DNA from: Heyndrickxia shackletonii | GTDB lineage: Bacteria > Bacillota > Bacilli > Bacillales > Bacillaceae_C | DNA length: 64,000 nucleotides | Reading direction: 5' to 3' | Assembly: GCF_001420715.1 (NCBI RefSeq) | Contig: NZ_LJJC01000004.1 | Span: forward strand, 525,734-589,733 | Shown: in pieces, positions 17,229-26,065 of the stretch | How positions within the stretch are numbered: position 1 is the stretch's first letter | Layout: each line of letters opens with the position of its first letter | The notes under the pieces: generated by a model | Seen by the model: the letters and a program-made list of their open reading frames with translations, nothing else | Database searches by the model: none | What the model was told of the DNA's origin: nothing | Made by a program: the position numbers and the translations under genes

Positions 17229-19889
17229 ATGGGGAAATTAAAAAGCTTGTTTGTAAAAGTATTAACAGTCATTCTTATTGCTGGAACCATTCCATCCCTA
17301 TCTGGCTTGCATGTTGCCAAGGCAGAAGGAGCAAATGATCCAGCCCCATTTATTAATCCAAAAAATCCGAATGGGAAAAAGGTATTGTTTGATAATACTC
17401 ACGGTGAAACAGCGGGTGCTGCGGATTGGGTTATTGATGGAGCGTTTTCCGACTTCGCAAATGCTATTGCGGACCAGGGGTATTATGTAAAAGAACTAAG
17501 AAAAACAACGCCAATTACGTATGATGATTTAAAGGGTTACAATGTATTTGTTCTTGGTGAATCCAATATTCCGTTTAAAAAATCGGAACAAGATGCCATG
17601 TTGCAATATGTGCAAAATGGTGGAAGTATCTTTTTTATTGGAGACCATTATAATTCCGACCGCAACTTAAATCGTTGGGATTCAGGAGAAGTTTTCAATG
17701 GTTTCAGACGCGGGGCATGGAGCGATCCTACTAAAGGGATGACAAAAGAAGAAGCATCCTCTCAAGCTATGCAAGGTGTGGTAAGCTCAGACTGGTTAGG
17801 GGAAAATTTTGGTATACGTTTTCGTACTAATGCATTAGGAGATATTACGGGAGGGGAAACGGTAGTTAAGCCGGACCAATCTTTCGGAATTACACAAGGT
17901 GTTACAACAGTCGAAATGCATGCTGGCGCTACTCTTGCTATCTTGGATCCTACTAAAGCAAAAGGTTTAATTTATATGCCAAAAAACCCACCTAGATGGG
18001 GAAGTGCAGTAGACCAGGGTGTATATAATAATGGTGGCATTGAAGAAGGTGCTTTTGCGGCCATTTCAAAGGTAGGCAAAGGGAAAGCAGCTTTCTTAGG
18101 TGATTCTTCTCCGGTAGAAGATTCTACACCAAAATATGTACGTGAAGATAACGGGAAAAAGAAAACAACTTATGATGGTTTTTTAACAGAAGGTCAAGAT
18201 GCAATTTATTTAATTAATACAATTAATTGGTTAGCGAATCAAGAAGATTATACTAGTTTTGATAAAGTTCCAGGACTAGAACTTAGCCCAGTAACTAAGT
18301 TATATGATTGGGAGCAACCGCAAAATTCAACGGAACCACAACCGGAGCCATGGTCTCAACCATCTGGCGGATACAAATGGTATGATTCATCTACTTTTGC
18401 TGCTGGATCATATGGATCTACTAAATCGGCGCCGGTAAACCCAACATATTCATTTGTGCACCAAGCTACTTTACCAAATGCGCAAGAGTTCCAGATTCGC
18501 GTTAAACTGGATAATTTAGCACCAGGGCAAACAGTTAGTGGTTTGAGTCTGGGAATTTATCTCACCGGTGGAACTCAGGTCGCGATGATTCAAAATCCTG
18601 ATGGAACATGGCCGACAGCGTACAATTACAGTGCAGATTTCTCTGTTACGGCAGATGCAACAGGGCATGCCAGTAAGGATTTATCAGTGAAAATTAAGTC
18701 TGGAACAAAGGGCGCTGCAAATCTTCGCCTGCGTTTAGCAAAAAATGCTGTGTTAACGGAACCAGTAAATATCGACAATGTACCAGCCGAACCACTTCCA
18801 GAAGATAAACCAAATCTGCCAGATCAAATTACTGTAAAGGAAGCGAGAGCGTTAAGCGCGGATTCCGTAGTAACAGTAGAAGGAATTGTAACTACTACAC
18901 CGGGAATATTCGGTGGTAAAGGGTTCTATTTACAGGATGATACTGCTGGTATCTATGTGTTTTTAAATGATGGTGATTTTAAACCAGGGGATAAAGTAAA
19001 AATCACTGCACCTCTTTCTGTTTTTAATACGGAATTGGAATTATCCGATCCGTTGGCAATTGAAAAAACAGGAACAGGAGATATCCCCAATCCTATAACG
19101 GTAAGTGAACTAAACGATGACAATCAAGGTAAACTTGTAAAATTAGAAAATGTACAAATTCAAAATCTAACTTCCTTAAAAGGAGCCTTTGAATTTGATG
19201 CGGTTAAGGATGGAAAAACAACTAGAGTACGCGTGGATGAAAGAACGGGTCTCACATACGGTCAGTTTACCTCCCAATACAAAAATGGTGATGTAGTTAA
19301 CATGTCCGGTGTTTCTTCCATTTTTAAAGGTATCTATCAATTAAAGCCTTTAAGCCTAAACAACTTTGAATTAGCAGATAAAACACCGCCAGTCATTCAC
19401 GATCTGGATACACTTTCTTTCTATTTAACAGATAAAATTGCAGAAAACATTAATGTGACAGATGAGGGTACAGGTGTAAAAAGCGTAAAAATTACTCTTG
19501 ATGGTCAAGAAGTTCAAAATCCAATCCAAATAGAACCACTTCAGCTTGCGTTAGGGCAGCATACGATATCTGTAACAGCAGAGGATTATGCTGGAAATAT
19601 AAGTACACGAGACTTTGTGATTCAAGTAATGATGGATACAGACCATTTAGATGAGCTGCTAGCAATTGGTTATGATAACGGTAAAATTACAAATCACGGC
19701 ATATACAACAGCTTACAAGCAAAAGTAAAAAATATTCAAAATGCCAATAGTGAAAAAGTAAAACAAAACATGATTCATGCTTTTGTAAATGAAGTAAACG
19801 CGCAAAAAGGTAAGAAAATTGATGCCGATTTTGCGGATCTATTAATTAGTTCGTCTGTAACAACTGTACAATACGAAGAGGCAATTTAG
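17229..19889 (+). CDS. large secreted protein: GATase/DUF4350-like head, YhcR-type OB-fold, Ig-like and helical tail
   Basis: An 886-residue protein with a signal peptide (about residues 1-32, ending AKA). Residues about 48-340 resemble a glutamine-amidotransferase-like fold (KKVLFDNTHGE, NVFVLGESN, GSIFFIGDHYNSDRN). A beta-rich linker domain (about 390-520) follows. An OB-fold like that in the secreted nuclease YhcR comes next (about 535-715, ITVKEARAL...VTVEGIV...FYLQDDTAGIYVF), then an Ig-like segment (about 720-800) and a helical tail. No nuclease motif or anchor was seen, so it may bind a polymer or nucleotide. ATG follows AGGGGAGGCAAAT. Confidence 0.78.
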   Translation: MGKLKSLFVKVLTVILIAGTIPSLSGLHVAKAEGANDPAPFINPKNPNGKKVLFDNTHGETAGAADWVIDGAFSDFANAIADQGYYVKELRKTTPITYDDLKGYNVFVLGESNIPFKKSEQDAMLQYVQNGGSIFFIGDHYNSDRNLNRWDSGEVFNGFRRGAWSDPTKGMTKEEASSQAMQGVVSSDWLGENFGIRFRTNALGDITGGETVVKPDQSFGITQGVTTVEMHAGATLAILDPTKAKGLIYMPKNPPRWGSAVDQGVYNNGGIEEGAFAAISKVGKGKAAFLGDSSPVEDSTPKYVREDNGKKKTTYDGFLTEGQDAIYLINTINWLANQEDYTSFDKVPGLELSPVTKLYDWEQPQNSTEPQPEPWSQPSGGYKWYDSSTFAAGSYGSTKSAPVNPTYSFVHQATLPNAQEFQIRVKLDNLAPGQTVSGLSLGIYLTGGTQVAMIQNPDGTWPTAYNYSADFSVTADATGHASKDLSVKIKSGTKGAANLRLRLAKNAVLTEPVNIDNVPAEPLPEDKPNLPDQITVKEARALSADSVVTVEGIVTTTPGIFGGKGFYLQDDTAGIYVFLNDGDFKPGDKVKITAPLSVFNTELELSDPLAIEKTGTGDIPNPITVSELNDDNQGKLVKLENVQIQNLTSLKGAFEFDAVKDGKTTRVRVDERTGLTYGQFTSQYKNGDVVNMSGVSSIFKGIYQLKPLSLNNFELADKTPPVIHDLDTLSFYLTDKIAENINVTDEGTGVKSVKITLDGQEVQNPIQIEPLQLALGQHTISVTAEDYAGNISTRDFVIQVMMDTDHLDELLAIGYDNGKITNHGIYNSLQAKVKNIQNANSEKVKQNMIHAFVNEVNAQKGKKIDADFADLLISSSVTTVQYEEAI

Positions 19890-19939
19890 TAGAGAGGGAG
19901 CCGACATGGTGCGGCTCCTTTGTTTTGTTCAAAAGGTAA

Positions 19940-20105
19940 AGGTTGTCATTAACGATGCTACAAAAGGCCAGCTTGAGTATAGAAGAAGCAAATTGTCTTT
20001 ATGGATGATACAAAAGACCAGTTAAGGTAAAAAAGAGAAGGAGATTGTCCTTTATAAGGAATCAAAAGACCAGCCGGGGAAAAAGGAGAAATTAATTGTC
20101 CTTTA
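19940..20105. repeat. degenerate tandem repeat, period about 52 bp (family D)
   Basis: ATTGTC recurs at 19992, 20044 and 20095 (52 and 51 bp apart), each followed by CTTTA and then ACAAAAGACCAG or a variant about 15 bases later. An earlier degenerate unit lies about 50 bp upstream. It fills the region after the secreted-protein gene. Confidence 0.65.
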
Positions 20106-20153
20106 CGAAATACAAATCAAAGCGTTTACGGCACATAAGTGAGAGTATCTTAC

Positions 20154-20192
20154 AAAAAAGGCCTAAAGCTATACCAGCTTTTAGACCCTTCC
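20154..20192. terminator. terminator between convergent genes
   Basis: CTAAAGCT and AGCTTTTAG form the stem, with an A-run on the left arm, so it mainly fits termination of the minus-strand pair that follows. Confidence 0.55.
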
Positions 20193-20258
20193 ACAAATAG
20201 AAAAAACCCTTTATTTCCAATTGCTTTTAATACAAATGCAAAATAGTTTCCATGGTGC

Positions 20259-20396
20259 TTATTTGGATGGATTATTAGCATCATTAGGTGTAATTTCATC
20301 CGCAATTTCTTCTAAAGATTTTATCTTTCCATGGGGATTTTGCGATTGCTTTCTTACATTCCATTGACGCTTTTTTTGTCCTTTAGATTGTGTCAT
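20259..20396 (-). CDS. small basic hypothetical protein, 45 residues
   Basis: MTQSKGQKKRQWNVRKQSQN starts a Lys/Arg/Gln-rich head, followed by an acidic tail with LEEIADEITPND. The ATG at 20396 lies six bases after AAAGGATG, and its frame overlaps the 3' end of the upstream gene by 14 bases, suggesting translational coupling. The composition resembles small spore-associated proteins, but no known family was recognised with confidence. Confidence 0.6.
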   Translation of the reverse strand: MTQSKGQKKRQWNVRKQSQNPHGKIKSLEEIADEITPNDANNPSK

Positions 20397-20622
20397 GCGG
20401 TTCATCCTTTCCATTTGTATCGTTATCTATTTTTCCATCGAAGTATTTTGAAAATCTTTCTAGTTCTTCATCTTTTCGAAGAGAAGTAACATGAAAGGGG
20501 TTCTTATAAGGTAAATCAATCATCAATCCCATGTTTGGCCCGCCAAAGGGATCTGTCTCCACACCCTCATAAGGGGAAATTGGATGGGGATCTCTGTCAT
20601 GATAATCACGGTCTCGGTCCAT
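20383..20622 (-). CDS. small acidic hypothetical protein, 79 residues
   Basis: Begins MDRDRDYHDRDPHPISPYEG and is rich in Asp and Pro, with no membrane segment. The ATG at 20622 follows AAGGGTGAAGAC; a TTG farther upstream lies before that site. It forms a two-gene unit with the 45-residue protein through overlapping stop and start. No family was recognised. Confidence 0.58.
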   Translation of the reverse strand: MDRDRDYHDRDPHPISPYEGVETDPFGGPNMGLMIDLPYKNPFHVTSLRKDEELERFSKYFDGKIDNDTNGKDEPHDTI

Positions 20623-20911
20623 GTCTTCACCCTTTTCTCTCAAATCAAAATAGGTAGTTCATACATATTCTTCACTTAAATAGTTCCTTTATTCGTGGTT
20701 TGATGAAGGCATCTTTTAACTGTATTCCACTTAAACCATAAATTTTTAGATGCTCCGAACCTAGTCAGTTTTAGAAATTAATACAAAGAACGATAAACAA
20801 CAATTTATTTGAAAACAGCCTTGGTGTACAATAGAAAGGATAAAATAGTTGAATAGTTATGATGAAACGAATAAAAACTAATACCATTAAGCTGGAAAGG
20901 ATTTTTTATAT

Positions 20912-21766
20912 ATGACAGGATTACAGCCAGGAACGATTGCTCAGCTGCATGTAGAGCGGGAAGCGCCATTTGGATATTTTTTATCCAATGGGGAAGAGGA
21001 TGTTCTTCTTCATCAAAGTGAAATTCTGGAATCCTTTGATCCAGAGGAACCGCAAACTGTGTTCCTTTATCAAGATCATCAAGGAAGATTAAGTGCAACG
21101 ATGACCATCCCAACAATTAAAATAGGTACATACGATTGGGTAGAGGTCGTAGAAGTAAAAGAAGAACTGGGAGTGTTCGTAAACATAGGAATCAGCAAGG
21201 ATATTCTTGTATCCAAGGATGACCTGCCTGCACTACTTACCCTATGGCCAGCTATAGGAGACAAGTTATATTGCACATTAAAAACGGATAAGCATAATCG
21301 TTTGTTTGGCAGACTTGCGACAGAGGATATTATGCGAGCCATTGCAGTACCTGCCACCCGTAAAGATTTTAATAAAAATGTTTCCGGAAGGGCATATCGT
21401 TTGTTGAAAATAGGTTCCTTTATCCTTACCGAAGAAAACTATATTGGCTTCATTCATGAATCGCAGCGAATGCAAGAACCTCGCTTAGGACAAAAAGTAG
21501 AGGGACGGATAATCGATGTGAAGCCCGATGGATCCATCAATGTTTCCCTTCTAAAAAGAAGCCATGAAGCAATGGAAGACGATTCCGATATTATTTATCG
21601 TTATATGGAAAGCCGCGGTGGGAAGATGCCATATTGGGATAAAAGCGCTCCCGAGGATATCGATGCACGCTTTCACATGAGCAAGGCTTCTTTTAAAAGG
21701 GCACTTGGAAAGCTCATGAAGGAAGGAAAAGTGTATCAGAAAGAGGGCTGGAGCTATTTTAAGTAG
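20912..21766 (+). CDS. yitL: S1-domain RNA-binding regulator CvfB/YitL
   Basis: A 284-residue protein with three S1-like OB domains (about residues 4-60, 66-135 and 145-213; note GTYDWVEVVEVKEELGVFVNIG and GQKVEGRIIDVKPDGSINVS) and a C-terminal winged helix (MSKASFKRALGKLMKEGKV). This is the CvfB layout; the S. aureus protein binds RNA and affects virulence genes. The ATG follows GGAAAGGATT. It is monocistronic with two hairpins downstream. Confidence 0.9.
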   Translation: MTGLQPGTIAQLHVEREAPFGYFLSNGEEDVLLHQSEILESFDPEEPQTVFLYQDHQGRLSATMTIPTIKIGTYDWVEVVEVKEELGVFVNIGISKDILVSKDDLPALLTLWPAIGDKLYCTLKTDKHNRLFGRLATEDIMRAIAVPATRKDFNKNVSGRAYRLLKIGSFILTEENYIGFIHESQRMQEPRLGQKVEGRIIDVKPDGSINVSLLKRSHEAMEDDSDIIYRYMESRGGKMPYWDKSAPEDIDARFHMSKASFKRALGKLMKEGKVYQKEGWSYFK

Positions 21767-21823
21767 TTTTTATATGTATGGTATTGCATAAAACGGTATC
21801 CAACGTTAACAATATTAAATAGT

Positions 21824-21857
21824 AAAAATGTGGAGTAAATTGCTTCACATTTTTTTA
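21824..21857 (+). terminator. first terminator after yitL
   Basis: AAAAATGTG pairs with CACATTTTT, giving a stem followed by T residues. Confidence 0.65.
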
Positions 21858-21887
21858 TGTAAATAAGTTCTAAGATGAATAAACATT

Positions 21888-21912
21888 GCCCCTTTTGAAA
21901 GGGGCTTTTAAA
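21888..21912. terminator. second terminator after yitL
   Basis: GCCCCTTT pairs with AAAGGGGC around a two-base loop, followed by TTTT. Confidence 0.65.
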
Positions 21913-21936
21913 ATGGGAGTAAGACGCATTTGGATA

Positions 21937-22072
21937 GCGTGATGAAGGCCAATGCTGAGACAAAATAGAGCCGAGATGTCCTTCATATGCGTGATGAAGA
22001 CCAATGCCGAGACAAAATAGAGCGGAGATGTCCTTCATATGCGTGATGAAGGCCAATGTCGAGACAAAATAG
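21937..22072. repeat. 52-bp tandem repeat array, family C (left of IS copy 2)
   Basis: GTGATGAAG recurs at 21939, 21991 and 22043, 52 bp apart. The unit contains GAGACAAAATAGAGC and GATGTCCTTCAT, and TGTCCTTCAT can pair with the following ATGAAGGCCA. Its hairpin core resembles that of family B although the rest differs. Confidence 0.87.
22065..22072. repeat. target site duplication CAAAATAG, left of IS copy 2
   Basis: Directly precedes the IS end and is repeated at 23571-23578. It lies inside a family C repeat unit. Confidence 0.9.
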
Positions 22073-23570
22073 GATTAAGTCCATATAATTGTGTAAAAAG
22101 AATAGGTCATCATCATGACCCGTGTTACAATGTTTTCGACCAAGAAACCATTTACGGAGGACATGATGATGACCCAAATAAATATTACTATAAATTTAGA
22201 AGATCTCAAAGAAAAAATTGAAAAAAGCTCACTTGAATCACCCGTAAAAGCCTCTTTGACATTAATTTTAAATTCTTTGATGGAGAAAGAAAGAGACGAA
22301 TATATCAATGCTCTTTCCCATGAAAGAACAGAAGAACGTAGAGGGTATCGAAATGGTTATTATGAGCGTGAATTAATAACTGGTGCGGGCTCACTTACGT
22401 TAAAAGTTCCTCGAACTAGAGACGGTGAATTTTCTACGACTATCTTTGAAAAGTTTAAACGCTGCGATCAAGCATTAATTCTATCCATGATTGAAATGGT
22501 AGTAAATGGTGTTTCTACACGTAAAGTGACTAAAATTGTAGAAGAATTATGTGGGAAAAGTGTGTCTAAATCACTTGTTTCTAACCTAATTAAAACATTG
22601 GACCCTGCAATTAATGAATGGAGAAACCGACCACTAAACGTAAGTTATTACCCATATATTTACGTTGATGCCATGTACATTAAGGTTCGCGAAAACAAAC
22701 AAGTCGTTTCAAAGAGTGTCCACATTGCTGTTGGAGTGACCGAAGGTGGCCATAGAGAAATCATTGGCCTAAAAATTAACCATACGGAGTCCACAGAAAG
22801 CTGGTCTTTCTTCTTTGAGTATTTAAAATCCAGAGGACTTCAATCTCCTAAAATGGTTATTTCAGATGCTCATAGTGGCTTAGTTTCATCTATTAAAGAG
22901 ACATTTTTAGGTACTTCATGGCAACGCTGTACGGTCCATTTCATAAGAAACCTCCTGGATTCGCTACCTAAAAAAGGAACAGCTGAAGCTAGGCAAGAGC
23001 TAAAATGTTTATTTAAAAACTCAGATATGGATGTTGTGAGAGATTTGAAAAATCGTTTTGTAGAAAAATATCAAGATACCAAAGGCTTTTCCAAAACCAT
23101 AGACATCTTAGACAGTGGTTTTGAAGATGCAATCCAGTTTCTTGCACACCCGGTTGAGTATCATATAAGTTTACGTACAACCAACATGCTAGAACGATTA
23201 AACCAAGAGGTCCGTAGAAGAGAAAGAGTCATTCGTATTTTTACCAATGATCAGTCTGCCATAAGGATTATTGGCTCAGTATTGATGGATATTAATGAAG
23301 AATGGACGTAAAAGGATTACCCATATTTAAAAAAATCAAAAGATAATTAACTCTATCATACAGAGTGTAAAAGCCTAATTTCGAATTGACTTTGAGCCTC
23401 CAGTAGGCATGATAAAAAGCCAGGAAGCCAGGAGTTTACAACACCTGGCTTACCCTCCAGGCTATCATGCCCACCCCTCAAAGTAAATTCGAAATAATAT
23501 AGTTCATTACACAAGTTGAATTAACTCGAAAATATTGTTAACACTTTTACACAATTAAATGGACTTGACT
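22073..23570 (+). mobile_element. IS256-family insertion sequence, copy 2 (1,498 bp)
   Basis: Begins GATTAAGTCCATATAATTGT and ends ATTAAATGGACTTGACT, the same ends as copy 1 read in the opposite direction. The noncoding 3' part looks identical to copy 1, including the long hairpin (about 23377-23496). Two base differences were found in the coding part. The 8-bp duplication CAAAATAG flanks it. Confidence 0.95.
22169..23311 (+). pseudogene. IS256-family transposase with premature stop (copy 2)
   Basis: Identical to the copy 1 enzyme except for Met to Ile in the ELMTGAG region and a TCA to TAA change after NEEWT, which removes the last 13 residues (SKDYPYLKKSKDN). The DDE residues remain, so 380 of 393 residues are made. 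Loss of a short C-terminal tail may or may not abolish activity. Three ATGs follow GGAGG; 22169 has the best spacing. Confidence 0.85.
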
Positions 23571-23660
23571 CAAAATAGAGCGGAGATGTCCTTCATATGC
23601 GAGATGAAGACCGGTGCCGAGACAAAATTGGGACAAGCTGTCCTTCATATGCTGAATCAA
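23571..23660. repeat. family C repeat remnant right of IS copy 2
   Basis: CAAAATAGAGCGGAGATGTCCTTCAT resumes directly after the IS, followed by a degenerate unit (GACAAAATTGGGACAAGC and GTCCTTCATATG). The first 8 bp are the right target duplication. Confidence 0.85.
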
Positions 23661-23739
23661 TATTTTTACAAATGAAAGTAGATCAACGGACGTTAAATTC
23701 CCATGTTATGGTACAATAATCGCAAAAGAGGTGGAAACA

Positions 23740-24126
23740 TTGCTATTCAAACGGATTCATCATGTCGCGATTATTTGCTCCAATTATGAGACTTCTAAGG
23801 ATTTTTATGTAAATAAATTAGGGTTTTCGATCATGAATGAAGTCTTTAGAAATGATCGTGGATCCTATAAGCTAGATCTGGCAATAAAAGGGCATTATCA
23901 GATTGAATTATTTTCCTTTCCGAATCCTCCTGATAGGCAAACCCAGCCTGAAGCTGTAGGACTAAGGCACCTTGCATTTGAGGTGGATTCAGTTGAACAA
24001 ACTAAAAAGGAATTGGAACAAAGGGGAATTGAGTGCGAGGATATTCGTGTAGATCTGATTACAAATAAAAAATTTACTTTTTTCAGGGATCCTGATAATT
24101 TGCCACTTGAGATATATGAGGTATAG
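23740..24126 (+). CDS. VOC-family protein (GloA/YaeR-like)
   Basis: A 128-residue single VOC domain. Likely metal ligands are His in RIHHVAI, Glu in QIELFSF, His in LRHLAFEV and Glu in PLEIYEV, the pattern seen in glyoxalase I-type members. The TTG at 23740 follows AGAGGTGG by five bases and begins LFKRIHH; the GTG at 23731 overlaps that site. It lies 30 bases before the fructokinase gene and may detoxify sugar-derived aldehydes from the same pathway, which is inference. Confidence 0.8.
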   Translation: MLFKRIHHVAIICSNYETSKDFYVNKLGFSIMNEVFRNDRGSYKLDLAIKGHYQIELFSFPNPPDRQTQPEAVGLRHLAFEVDSVEQTKKELEQRGIECEDIRVDLITNKKFTFFRDPDNLPLEIYEV

Positions 24127-24156
24127 AAATACACTCATAAAAAAGGAGGAGACCAT

Positions 24157-25017
24157 ATGCACTACGGAGGAATTGAAGCGGGAGGCACTAAGTTTGTTTG
24201 CGCAGTTGGGGATGAGAATGGAAATATCATAGAGAGAATTCAGTTTCCGACTCTTACACCTGAAGAAACAATCCCAAAGGTAATAGAATTTTTTCAAAAG
24301 CATGAGATTCGTGCTTTAGGTGTAGGTTCATTTGGACCAATCGATATTAATGTAAAAAGCGATACATACGGATACATTACTTCTACTCCAAAAACAGCTT
24401 GGACTAACTATCCGTTTTTACAAGCCTTACAAAAGGAGCTGAATATTCCAATCGGATTCAACACAGATGTAAATGTTGCTGCATTAGGGGAAGTTACTTT
24501 AGGCGCGGCAAAAGGAATGGAAAACTGCTTATACATTACAGTTGGAACCGGGATTGGTGCGGGTGCCGTTGTTCAAGGAAATCTTCTGCAAGGATTTTCA
24601 CATCCGGAAATGGGACATATTTTGGTTAGAAGGCATGAAGAGGATTCCTATACAGGGAAATGCCCATATCATAAGGATTGCTTAGAAGGTTTAGCAGCCG
24701 GCCCTGCAATTGAAGAACGTTGGGGTAAGAAGGGCATAGAGCTAGAAAATAATTCAAAGGTCTGGGAGATGGAAGCATACTATATCGCACAAGCCTTAAT
24801 GCAATATATTTTAGTCCTTTCTCCTGAAAAAATTATTTTAGGCGGAGGCGTAATGAAACAGCAGCAAGTATTTCCGTTAATACGGGAGAACGTTGCGAGT
24901 TTCATTAATGGTTATGTAGAGCTTCCTCCACTGGAAGAATACATTGTACCGCCTAGTCTTGGTGATAATGCAGGAATTACTGGGGCACTTATTTTAGCAA
25001 AACAATCGGAGCAATAA
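24157..25017 (+). CDS. ROK-family fructokinase
   Basis: A 286-residue sugar kinase with the ATP-binding motif GGIEAGGTKFVCAVG, the phosphate-binding GTGIGAGAV, and a zinc motif with His and three Cys-type ligands (HPEMGHI...CPYHKDCLEGLAAGPA). These match the ScrK/YdhR/GmuE fructokinase branch of ROK kinases. The start ATG is preceded by AAAAGGAGGAGACC. Eighteen bases separate it from manA; together they turn fructose and mannose-6-phosphate into fructose-6-phosphate. Confidence 0.9.
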   Translation: MHYGGIEAGGTKFVCAVGDENGNIIERIQFPTLTPEETIPKVIEFFQKHEIRALGVGSFGPIDINVKSDTYGYITSTPKTAWTNYPFLQALQKELNIPIGFNTDVNVAALGEVTLGAAKGMENCLYITVGTGIGAGAVVQGNLLQGFSHPEMGHILVRRHEEDSYTGKCPYHKDCLEGLAAGPAIEERWGKKGIELENNSKVWEMEAYYIAQALMQYILVLSPEKIILGGGVMKQQQVFPLIRENVASFINGYVELPPLEEYIVPPSLGDNAGITGALILAKQSEQ

Positions 25018-25035
25018 GGAAAGAAGGAAATTAAT

Positions 25036-25983
25036 ATGATACAACCATTATTTTTAGAACCTGTTTTTCAAGAACGAATTTGGGGAGGAACTGCACTTAA
25101 AGAACAATTCGGATATGAGATTCCATCAAACCATACGGGTGAATGCTGGGCAATATCTGCTCACCCCAATGGACCATCTGTTGTAAAAAATGGCCAATTT
25201 GCGGGAAAAACCTTGATCCAGTTATGGGATGAAAACCGCGAGTTATTTGGAGGCTATAAGACAAAGGTATTTCCTTTGCTGACGAAGATTCTAGATGCGA
25301 ATACAGACCTATCTGTTCAAGTCCATCCGAATGATGAATATGCCAATAAAAATGAAAATGGCGAACTTGGCAAAACAGAATGCTGGTATATTATTGACTG
25401 TAAAGAAGGGGCAGAGCTAATTTACGGGCATAATGCACATACGAAAGAAGAACTTGTCAAAATGGTTGAAGATGAGGAGTGGAATAAGCTGCTTCGGCGA
25501 GTTCCTGTGAAACCCGGCGACTTTTTCTATGTACCAAGCGGAACCATCCATGCTTTGTGTGAAGGGACGTTAGTGTTGGAAACACAGCAAAGCTCGGATA
25601 CGACTTATCGTGTATATGATTATGATCGCACGGATGATAAAGGGAATAAGCGGGAGCTACATTTAGAAAAAGCCATTGATGTTTCCACGGTTCCACATAC
25701 AGATGCGAAATTACATATTGAGACAACAAACGTAACAGGTGCTGACATCACCACTTTTGTAAAAGAAGAGTACTTTTCCGTTTTTAAATGTGACATTCAT
25801 GGACAAGCAACATTTACGCAGGATCAAGCCTTTCAATTGTTCAGTGTGTTAGATGGAGAAGGATCTATTATGGTTGGTGGACAATCATATCCGGTCCGTA
25901 AAGGGGATCATTTTATCCTTCCTGCAGGAACTGGAGAGTATGCTTTTGAAGGGAAATTAAGCTTGATTGTGTCTCATCCATAA
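25036..25983 (+). CDS. manA: mannose-6-phosphate isomerase, class I
   Basis: A 315-residue cupin-fold zinc enzyme that interconverts mannose-6-phosphate and fructose-6-phosphate. Motifs include IWGGTAL, SVQVHPNDEYA (zinc Gln and His), GKTECWYI (Glu) and VPSGTIHALCEG (His). Length is normal for Bacillus ManA/Pmi/GmuF. Starts after AAGAAGGAAATTAAT. It is the last gene of the VOC-fructokinase-manA operon. Confidence 0.92.
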   Translation: MIQPLFLEPVFQERIWGGTALKEQFGYEIPSNHTGECWAISAHPNGPSVVKNGQFAGKTLIQLWDENRELFGGYKTKVFPLLTKILDANTDLSVQVHPNDEYANKNENGELGKTECWYIIDCKEGAELIYGHNAHTKEELVKMVEDEEWNKLLRRVPVKPGDFFYVPSGTIHALCEGTLVLETQQSSDTTYRVYDYDRTDDKGNKRELHLEKAIDVSTVPHTDAKLHIETTNVTGADITTFVKEEYFSVFKCDIHGQATFTQDQAFQLFSVLDGEGSIMVGGQSYPVRKGDHFILPAGTGEYAFEGKLSLIVSHP

Positions 25984-25990
25984 TGAAAAT

Positions 25991-26024
25991 GGCCGCTTCG
26001 ATTGAAGCAGCCTTTTTTCTTTTA
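25991..26024 (+). terminator. terminator after manA
   Basis: GGCCGCTTC pairs with GAAGCAGCC around a three-base loop, followed by TTTTTTCTTTT. It also separates the convergent SRPBCC gene. Confidence 0.85.
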
Positions 26025-26065
26025 GTAGAGCGAGACTTCCTAATAGTGCAGTGCTTGGCACGACA

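Noticed and set aside
20805-21116. Minus-strand gene opposite yitL
   Set aside because: It is antisense to the well-supported CvfB/YitL gene, with no ribosome site or recognised family.
9601-23570. Composite transposon
   Set aside because: The enclosed genes look native (housekeeping and sporulation types) and each IS copy has its own, different target duplication, so the two inserted independently.
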